NCBI RefSeq assembly: GCF_003391135.1
Contig: NZ_CP031455.1
Span: 7,529,501 to 7,593,500 of the forward strand
Length of the DNA stretch: 64,000 nt
Reading direction: 5' to 3'
DNA from: Streptoverticillium olivoreticuli subsp. olivoreticuli
GTDB taxonomy: Bacteria > Actinomycetota > Actinomycetes > Streptomycetales > Streptomycetaceae
How positions within the stretch are numbered: position 1 is the first letter of the stretch; every line of letters starts with the position of its first letter. Under the pieces are notes generated by a model. That model made no database searches and was not told where the DNA came from. It saw only the letters and a program-made list of their open reading frames with translations. The translations under genes and the position numbers were made by a program. Positions 59,217-64,000 of this stretch are shown here, one piece after another.

Positions 59217-60983
59217 ATGTCGCTAATGAGGAGGCGGGTCGGCACCTTTGTGGCGGGGGGCGGCGCCGTCACATTGGGGGTGATGTTCGCGCTCTGCGCG
59301 TCGGCGGGCGGGGTGCTGTCCGCGGTCGCGCGGAGTCGGTACGCCGAGGTCCCCGGCGAGGTGGTCTCCGGGGTGGGGCAGCACGTACGCAAAGGGCCGT
59401 CGACCTCCACGCCGGTCGTCGGCGACTACGGTCCCGGGGAACGCGTGCGCATCGACTGCAGGGCCGTCGGTGAGGACATCCGGGGGGACAAGTACTGGTA
59501 CAGGCTCGCCGGGGGCGGCTGGATGAGCGCGCGCTACATCCGCGCGTTCGGCTCGGTGCCGCTGTGCGGTGGCGGGGGGCATCACGACCGTCACGATCAC
59601 CACGGTGATCAGGGCCCCAAGGGGCCCAGGGGGCCGAAAGGCGACAGGGGGGATCGCGGCCCCGCTGGACCTGTGGGTCCGAAGGGACCCAAGGGGTCGA
59701 CGGGCCCGGCCGGGCCCAAGGGTCCCAAGGGTGATCCGGGGCGCGTGGGCCCGGCAGGGCCCGTGGGGCCTCAGGGCAGACCCGGCGTGGCGGGACCGGG
59801 CCCCGCCGGCCCGAAGGGCGACCCGGGGGACGTGGGCCCCGCGGGGCCGCAGGGCGACCAGGGAGTCGCCGGTCCGGCAGGGGACGCGGGTCCGGCCGGG
59901 CCCAAGGGCGACAAGGGCAATACGGGCCCGGCCGGACCCAAGGGAGCCCCCGGTGCGGTGGGTCCGGCGGGCGCGGACGGTGCCACCGGGCCCATGGGCC
60001 CTACCGGCCCGAAGGGTGACCCCGGTCGGGTGGGGCCCGCTGGGGCGGGTGGTCCGGCCGGCCCTGCCGGGGCGGTGGGACCGCAAGGTCCCCAGGGCAA
60101 CCCCGGCCGGGTGGGTCCGGCCGGTCCCGCAGGCCCCACGGGTTCGACCGGTCCCACGGGCCCGGCCGGTCCAGTCGGGCCCGCCGGTTCGACCGGTCCC
60201 GCCGGGCCGAAGGGTGACGAGGGTGCCGTCGGCCCGGCCGGGCCCAAGGGTGACCCGGGCGATCCCGGGGGGCCCGTCGGTCCCGCCGGGCCCAGGGGCG
60301 ACCGGGGCGAGCCCGGTGACACCGGTCCTGCCGGGCCCGCGGGGCCGGTGGGACCCGTAGGACCCGCCGGGCCGTCCGGCTCGACCGGCAGACCCGGGCC
60401 CGCGGGTCCCGCCGGGCCTGCCGGATCCGCGGGCCCTGCGGGGCCCGGGGGCCCTCCCGGACCCAAGGGGGAACGAGGAGAGACGGGGGACACGGGGGAC
60501 ACGGGCGCTACGGGCGCCAACGGCCCCACGGGCCCCGCGGGCCCGGCGGGGCCCACCGGCCCGGCCGGACCCTCCGGCACCCAAGGCCCCGTCGGTCCGG
60601 TCGGCGCGTCGGGCCCGGCAGGACCCACCGGCCCCGCGGGCCCGAAGGGCAACAAGGGAGACGTCGGTGCCACGGGTCCCGCCGGGCCGCAGGGTCCCGC
60701 CGGTCCCAAGGGCGATCCCGGGACCGCCGCGAGCCCGCAGATCGTCCAGCAGGAGTTCGCCGTCGCCTCCATGGCACGCGAGCAGGTGCTGAAGAGCCCG
60801 GTGTGCCCCTCGGGCACGCGGATCATCGGCGGCGGATACGCCCAGGTCGGCAACTGGTCGGGCGTCATGGAGAAGATCGCCGAGCATCCGGTGGCCGAGG
60901 AGAACCGCTATCTGGTCGGCGTGAACAGCGTCAGCCCCACCGCGGTCACCCTCAAGGTCTTCGGCGTGTGCCAGCCGTCCTGA
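59217..60983 (+). CDS. Collagen-like surface/secreted protein with N-terminal SH3 domain
   Basis: A 588-residue protein. An N-terminal hydrophobic helix (VGTFVAGGGAVTLGVMFALCA) is a signal or anchor; residues about 40-115 are an SH3b-like domain (VGQHVRKGPSTSTPVVGDY, YWYRLAGGGWMSARYI); a His-rich hinge (HHDRHDHH) follows; then roughly 370 residues of Gly-X-Y repeats rich in GPAGPKGDPG and GPTGPAGP, with a few breaks such as GVAGPGPAG and GDPGGPV; and a C-terminal globular part of about 85 residues with two Cys. It should form a triple helix outside the cell. The ATG has GGGAG four bases upstream. Role in adhesion or matrix is inference; no sortase motif. Confidence 0.88.
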   Translation: MSLMRRRVGTFVAGGGAVTLGVMFALCASAGGVLSAVARSRYAEVPGEVVSGVGQHVRKGPSTSTPVVGDYGPGERVRIDCRAVGEDIRGDKYWYRLAGGGWMSARYIRAFGSVPLCGGGGHHDRHDHHGDQGPKGPRGPKGDRGDRGPAGPVGPKGPKGSTGPAGPKGPKGDPGRVGPAGPVGPQGRPGVAGPGPAGPKGDPGDVGPAGPQGDQGVAGPAGDAGPAGPKGDKGNTGPAGPKGAPGAVGPAGADGATGPMGPTGPKGDPGRVGPAGAGGPAGPAGAVGPQGPQGNPGRVGPAGPAGPTGSTGPTGPAGPVGPAGSTGPAGPKGDEGAVGPAGPKGDPGDPGGPVGPAGPRGDRGEPGDTGPAGPAGPVGPVGPAGPSGSTGRPGPAGPAGPAGSAGPAGPGGPPGPKGERGETGDTGDTGATGANGPTGPAGPAGPTGPAGPSGTQGPVGPVGASGPAGPTGPAGPKGNKGDVGATGPAGPQGPAGPKGDPGTAASPQIVQQEFAVASMAREQVLKSPVCPSGTRIIGGGYAQVGNWSGVMEKIAEHPVAEENRYLVGVNSVSPTAVTLKVFGVCQPS

Positions 60984-60989
60984 CCGACG

Positions 60990-61040
60990 GCACCGCGGGC
61001 CTGCCCGCCCGCCGACGACGGGCGGGCAGGCCCGCGGTGC
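60990..61040 (+). terminator. Strong terminator after the collagen-like gene
   Basis: A perfect 22-bp stem (60990-61011 with 61019-61040) closes on the seven-base loop CCGACGA, seven bases after the stop. One of the strongest hairpins in the window. Confidence 0.85.
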
Positions 61041-61049
61041 CCGAAGGTC

Positions 61050-61069
61050 TGTACCTACGAGTATGTACA
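61050..61069 (+). promoter_or_regulatory. TetR operator palindrome
   Basis: TGTACCTACGAGTATGTACA is a 20-base near-palindrome of form TGTACnTACnnGTAnGTACA. It ends nine bases before the ATG of the tetR gene, so the regulator probably represses itself and the following DUF4865 gene. Confidence 0.75.
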
Positions 61070-61077
61070 CTCGCCTC

Positions 61078-61647
61078 ATGAGCACCTCGGAACGCCTGAT
61101 CGAGAGCACCCGTGAGCTCCTGTGGGAGCGCGGATACGTCGGCACCAGCCCCAAGGCCATCCAGCAGCGGGCGGGCGCCGGGCAGGGGAGCATGTACCAC
61201 CACTTCGCGGGCAAGCCCGACCTGGCGCTCGCCGCGATCCGCCGCACCGCGGAGGAGATGCGGGCCAGGGCGGAGGAGCAGTTCTCCGCACCGGGCACGG
61301 CGCTGGAGCGGATCCGCGCGTATCTGCTGCGCGAACGCGACGTCCTCAAGGGCTGCCCGGTCGGCCGGCTGACGCAGGATCCGGAGGTGATGGCCGACGA
61401 GGCGCTCCGCGCGCCGGTCGACGACACCTTCGTGTGGCTGCGCGGCCGCCTCGCCGAGGTCCTCGCGGAAGGCCGCGACCGCGGTGAACTGGCCGGTGAC
61501 CTGGACCCCGCCGCCACCGCCTCGACCGTGGTCGCGGTGCTCCAGGGCGGCTACGTCCTGGCCCGCGCGGCGAATTCGACGGAGCCGTTCCAACAGGCCG
61601 TCGCCGGTGTGCTCGGCCTGCTGGCCGGGCATGCCACCGCCCGGTGA
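61078..61647 (+). CDS. TetR-family transcriptional regulator
   Basis: A 189-residue TetR regulator. The helix-turn-helix is TSPKAIQQRAGAGQGSMYHHFAGKPDLA; the rest is an all-helical ligand domain with CPVGRLTQDPEVM, like the TetR_C relatives of YxaF/LmrA. I start at the ATG at 61078; the ATG at 61063 lies inside the operator palindrome. It is followed 35 bases later by a DUF4865 gene on the same strand, a pairing seen in several Streptomyces. The ligand is unknown. Confidence 0.9.
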   Translation: MSTSERLIESTRELLWERGYVGTSPKAIQQRAGAGQGSMYHHFAGKPDLALAAIRRTAEEMRARAEEQFSAPGTALERIRAYLLRERDVLKGCPVGRLTQDPEVMADEALRAPVDDTFVWLRGRLAEVLAEGRDRGELAGDLDPAATASTVVAVLQGGYVLARAANSTEPFQQAVAGVLGLLAGHATAR

Positions 61648-61682
61648 GACACCCGGCCACCATCAGGAAGACACCGATCCGC

Positions 61683-62291
61683 ATGCACGCCCAGCAGTAC
61701 GAGATCACCCTGCCCGCCGACTACGACATGCGCGTCATCCGCAAGCGGGTGGCCGATTTCGGCCACATCCTCGACGACCGCGCCGGGCTCGGCCTGAAGG
61801 CGTACGTCATCCGCGAGCGTGGAGTGAACGGCTCTCCCGTCAACCAGTACGCCCCGTTCTACCTCTGGAACGACACCGCCGCGATGAGCGCCTTCCTCGT
61901 CGGCGGGGGCGGTTTCCAGGGGATCATCCGGGACTTCGGGCGGCCGGTCGTCCAGCACTGGGCGGGCGTCGCCGGCGAGTCGGGCCCGGCCCGGAACGCC
62001 GTACCGAAGGCGGCCTCCCGCCGCCTGACCCCGATCCCCGTCGACCCCGACCCCACCGGCATGGGCGTCACCGAGCTCGTTCAGCGCGAGATCGACGAAC
62101 TGCGCGCCCTGGCCCGGCGCGACGGCGTCCACACCGCCGCGCTGGCGGTCGACCCCCGGCACTGGCAGCTGATGCGCTTCGTCCTGTGGGAGCACGCCGT
62201 CCCCGAGACCGAGGACGCCACCGAGCGGTACGAAGTGCTGCACCTGTCCGCCCCGCACCTGTCCGAACTCCCCGAAGGCCGCCACTGGTAG
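61683..62291 (+). CDS. DUF4865 family protein
   Basis: A 202-residue protein that I recognise as the DUF4865 type found beside TetR genes. It begins MHAQQYEITLPADYDMRVI, contains YAPFYLWNDTAAMSAFLVGG and a C-terminal HLSAPHLSELPEG. The alpha/beta pattern resembles a dimeric monooxygenase-like or YdhR-like fold, but I cannot see catalytic residues. AGGA lies 15 bases before the ATG, so the ribosome site is weak; a GTG at 61644 overlapping the tetR stop is an alternative. Function unknown; likely induced when the TetR repressor is released. Confidence 0.7.
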   Translation: MHAQQYEITLPADYDMRVIRKRVADFGHILDDRAGLGLKAYVIRERGVNGSPVNQYAPFYLWNDTAAMSAFLVGGGGFQGIIRDFGRPVVQHWAGVAGESGPARNAVPKAASRRLTPIPVDPDPTGMGVTELVQREIDELRALARRDGVHTAALAVDPRHWQLMRFVLWEHAVPETEDATERYEVLHLSAPHLSELPEGRHW

Positions 62292-62324
62292 CCCCGGCGC
62301 CCCGCCCATGGCGGGGACGGGGCC

Positions 62325-63083
62325 TCACGCCAGGGGGAGGAGCCGGTCGAGGTGGTAGTCCACGACCTCGCTCACCGAGGCCAGGGTGCGGCGGGCGTGG
62401 ACGGAGTCCATGCCCAGGCTCGTGACACCGGAGAGCAGGAGGTCCGCCTCCGGGGCGGGGTCGATGCCGGGGGCGGCCTTGCCCGCGTCCTGGGCCCCGC
62501 GCAGGATCGCGGCGACGAGCTCCTCCAGGGGCTGCTCGTCGTGCAGGAAGACCGCGGCGAGATCCGGGTCGGTGAGGCTGCGCGCGTAATAGGCGGCGAA
62601 CACCCGCAGGGCCGTGCGGCGTTGCTCGTCCAGCGGCAGGAACTCCTCCAGGATCGTCCGCAGCAGCGCGCGGGGGTCGTCCGGCCTCCGAAGCGCCTCG
62701 ACGCGGGCCCGGGCGCGGCGGTCGTTCTCCTCGTGCAGCATCCGCAGCGCGGAGACGAGCAGGTCGTGCTTGCTGTCGAAGTGGTACTGCACGACCCGCA
62801 GCGACACGCCCGCCTCGACGGCGATCTCCCGCATGCTCGCCTCGTGCAGCCCCCGCTCGGCGGCGATCCGCCAGACGGCCCCGGCGATCTCGCGGCGTCT
62901 GCGGGCCCGCGCGCCCGGTTCCGCGGCGGGCGCGGGCGCCGCCGGGACCGGCGGACTCTTCCGCCGCCGGTACGCCTTGGCCTGGCAGCCGCGCGAGCAG
63001 TACACCGGCGGGCGCCCCCGGGTCGTCCCGGGCAGCGCCGTACCGCACACCCGGCAGGCCGCAGACTTCTTTTCGTCACGCAT
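62325..63083 (-). CDS. TetR regulator with N-terminal zinc-ribbon
   Basis: A 252-residue regulator. Residues about 9-42 form a four-Cys ribbon (CRVCGTALPGTTRG then YCSRGCQAKAYRRRK), reminiscent of zinc-ribbon/MYM-type fingers; residues about 58-110 are the TetR helix-turn-helix (SMREIAVEAGVSLRVVQYHFDSKHDLL); the remainder is a helical ligand domain with EFLPLDEQRRTALRVFAAYY. The ATG at 63083 has no ribosome site; TACGCT ends six bases upstream, so the transcript is probably leaderless. A 10-bp inverted repeat brackets the start. It is divergent from a small membrane protein gene, a likely target. Confidence 0.87.
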   Translation of the reverse strand: MRDEKKSAACRVCGTALPGTTRGRPPVYCSRGCQAKAYRRRKSPPVPAAPAPAAEPGARARRRREIAGAVWRIAAERGLHEASMREIAVEAGVSLRVVQYHFDSKHDLLVSALRMLHEENDRRARARVEALRRPDDPRALLRTILEEFLPLDEQRRTALRVFAAYYARSLTDPDLAAVFLHDEQPLEELVAAILRGAQDAGKAAPGIDPAPEADLLLSGVTSLGMDSVHARRTLASVSEVVDYHLDRLLPLA

Positions 63084-63120
63084 GGTTGTAGCGTACGCCA
63101 GCTGAAAAGTGTGACGAAAA
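63070..63120. promoter_or_regulatory. Inverted repeat around the zinc-ribbon TetR start and promoter
   Basis: TTTTCGTCAC (63070-63079, inside the first codons) and GTGACGAAAA (63111-63120) are perfect inverted 10-mers 31 bases apart. Between them lies a minus-strand -10 TACGCT (63095-63090) giving a leaderless start. The layout suggests autorepression. Confidence 0.55.
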
Positions 63121-63218
63121 TGGACATTGCCTTGGAAAAGGGCATGATTATGGCTTGGGCGGCTGATACGTTCGTAACGTAAGTCCACATGAAAGCGCGA
63201 CACGATCCGGAGGCTGCC

Positions 63219-63479
63219 ATGGACGAGGCCTGGTACCGGCTGGGAATGCTCCTGGTGTTCATTGCGGGGTTCTGGGAAGGGGCGGCCGCCCTCTTCTTCC
63301 GTCTGTTCACCGGCAAGGAGCCGTCGGTGATGATCGCGGTCGACTACCTTCCCTCTCCCTGGTGCTACATCGGCGCCGTCGCGGTCATGGCCGTCACCTT
63401 CGGTGCGGTCGCCGTCCTCGACGCCGGTCACAAGAAGGCGCTGGCGCGCCAGGAGACGAAGCCGCAGGGCGTGGCCTGA
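63219..63479 (+). CDS. Small two-helix membrane protein
   Basis: An 86-residue protein with two hydrophobic helices (LGMLLVFIAGFWEGAAALFF and WCYIGAVAVMAVTFGAVAVL) joined by a short loop (TGKEPSVMIAVDYLPSP). GGAGG five bases before the ATG at 63219 decides this start over the ATG at 63189. It is divergent from the zinc-ribbon TetR and converges on the BCCT transporter gene with a seven-base gap. No named family recognised; a target of the TetR is plausible. Confidence 0.72.
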   Translation: MDEAWYRLGMLLVFIAGFWEGAAALFFRLFTGKEPSVMIAVDYLPSPWCYIGAVAVMAVTFGAVAVLDAGHKKALARQETKPQGVA

Positions 63480-63486
63480 CCGCGGC

Positions 63487-64000
63487 CTAATCGGCCCCGG
63501 GCCCGCCGCCCTTGCCGCCGTCCTCGCGGTCGCGGGCGCTCTCCGCGACGCGGCGCAGCCGGGCGTGGCGGACCGGGCCCGCTTCCGTGATCGCCTCGCC
63601 GATCATCGTGCTCATCGCGTCGCGCAGCCCGTGCAGCGCGTGGTGCCGGGCCGGGCCCGCGCCCGGGTCCTCGCGCAACTCCCGTACGAGGGACCAGCAC
63701 AGCGCCAGCATCACCAGCACGAACGGCAGGGCGACCAGGATCGTCGCCGACTGCAGCGACTTCAGGCCGCCCGCCACCAGCAGGACCGCCGCGACCGCGG
63801 CCATCAGCACGCCCCAGGTCACCACCAGCCAGGTGCGCGGGTGCGGCGAACCCCGGCTGGAGAGCGAACCCATCACCAGGGACGCGGAATCCGCGCTCGT
63901 GATGAAGTACGTCATCACCAGGGCCATCGCGATCCACGAGGTGAGCGTCTCCAGCGGCAGGGTGTCCAGCAGCGCGAACAGCGATGCCTCCGCGCCCTCC
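63487..64000 (-). CDS. BCCT-family transporter (C-terminal part)
   Basis: The last ~171 codons of a betaine/carnitine/choline family transporter; the rest lies beyond the window. The segment ALVMTYFITSADSASLVMGSLS corresponds to the family's TM region with the typical F-x-T-S-x-D-S-A motif, followed by two more hydrophobic helices (TWLVVTWGVLMAAVAAVLLV and TILVALPFVLVMLALCW). The C-terminal tail is long, charged and ends with a Gly-rich stretch (REDGGKGGGPGAD). It takes up compatible solutes or related quaternary amines by a sodium or proton gradient. Confidence 0.85.
   Translation of the reverse strand, partial: EGAEASLFALLDTLPLETLTSWIAMALVMTYFITSADSASLVMGSLSSRGSPHPRTWLVVTWGVLMAAVAAVLLVAGGLKSLQSATILVALPFVLVMLALCWSLVRELREDPGAGPARHHALHGLRDAMSTMIGEAITEAGPVRHARLRRVAESARDREDGGKGGGPGAD

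Noticed and set aside
59600..60720. Short-period repeats suggestive of a CRISPR or satellite array
   Set aside because: The nine-base period encodes Gly-X-Y triplets in one open frame; it is the collagen domain.

Overview
The base composition (very high GC, strong G/C preference at third codon positions), many GTG starts, frequent ATGA/GTGA overlaps between genes and the gene families present all point to a Streptomyces-type actinomycete. No rRNA, tRNA or CRISPR array was seen. The window is accessory-rich: two natural-product gene clusters sit among ordinary metabolism, stress and transport genes.

Layout. (1) 1-2.9 kb: the end of a glutamate-type ABC importer operon (gluABCD order), then an aldo/keto reductase. 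(2) 4.0-14.7 kb: a compact cluster made of a cytochrome P450, an MbtH-like protein, a two-module NRPS (A-nMT-PCP-C-A-PCP-R) and a divergent aromatic prenyltransferase. Domain order, a Val-like first adenylation code and an aromatic-like second code match the indolactam (teleocidin/lyngbyatoxin/pendolmycin) logic: N-methyl-Val-Trp, reductive release, P450 ring closure, indole prenylation. (3) 14.9-18.4 kb: a secreted alpha/beta hydrolase, then flavohaemoglobin hmp and its NO-sensing repressor nsrR, each preceded by an 11-1-11 inverted repeat.

(4) 18.4-35.7 kb: a second cluster that I do not recognise as a described system. A minus-strand operon (sugar-phosphate cyclase of the 2-epi-5-epi-valiolone synthase type, two cupins, a KASIII-like acyltransferase with Ser replacing the catalytic Cys, a Tat-exported berberine-bridge-type oxidase, SDR, acyl-CoA ligase, Phe-type ammonia-lyase) faces a plus-strand operon (ROK kinase, zinc-type MDR dehydrogenase, SDR, TIM-barrel epimerase, HAD phosphatase, MFS exporter). 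A luciferase-like oxidoreductase lies between them. The plus-strand set parallels the C7-cyclitol steps of acarbose/validamycin biosynthesis; the minus-strand set would make and transfer a cinnamoyl-type acyl group. The inferred product is an acylated C7 carbasugar.

(5) 35.8-47.6 kb: secreted IPT/TIG protein, SGNH hydrolase, two unlike gamma-glutamyltransferases, a Clp N-domain protein, an amine oxidase/desaturase-like flavoprotein, an inositol-phosphatase-like protein, a lipoate ligase with a compositional patch, and a GNAT. (6) 47.8-52.5 kb: a reductive pyrimidine/hydantoin degradation operon. (7) 52.6-54.9 kb: MarR, MFS and isochorismatase-fold operon. (8) 55.2-57.2 kb: alkylation repair (Ada-AlkA fusion and Ogt). 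(9) 57.2-64 kb: small regulators, a sirtuin, a large collagen-like SH3 protein, a TetR/DUF4865 pair, a zinc-ribbon TetR, and the end of a BCCT transporter.

Three copies of a hairpin-forming intergenic repeat (14.7, 37.9, 54.9 kb) lie downstream of plus-strand genes and probably serve as terminators. Several regulator genes (nsrR, the marR, the zinc-ribbon tetR) appear leaderless, with promoter and palindrome overlapping the start codon.
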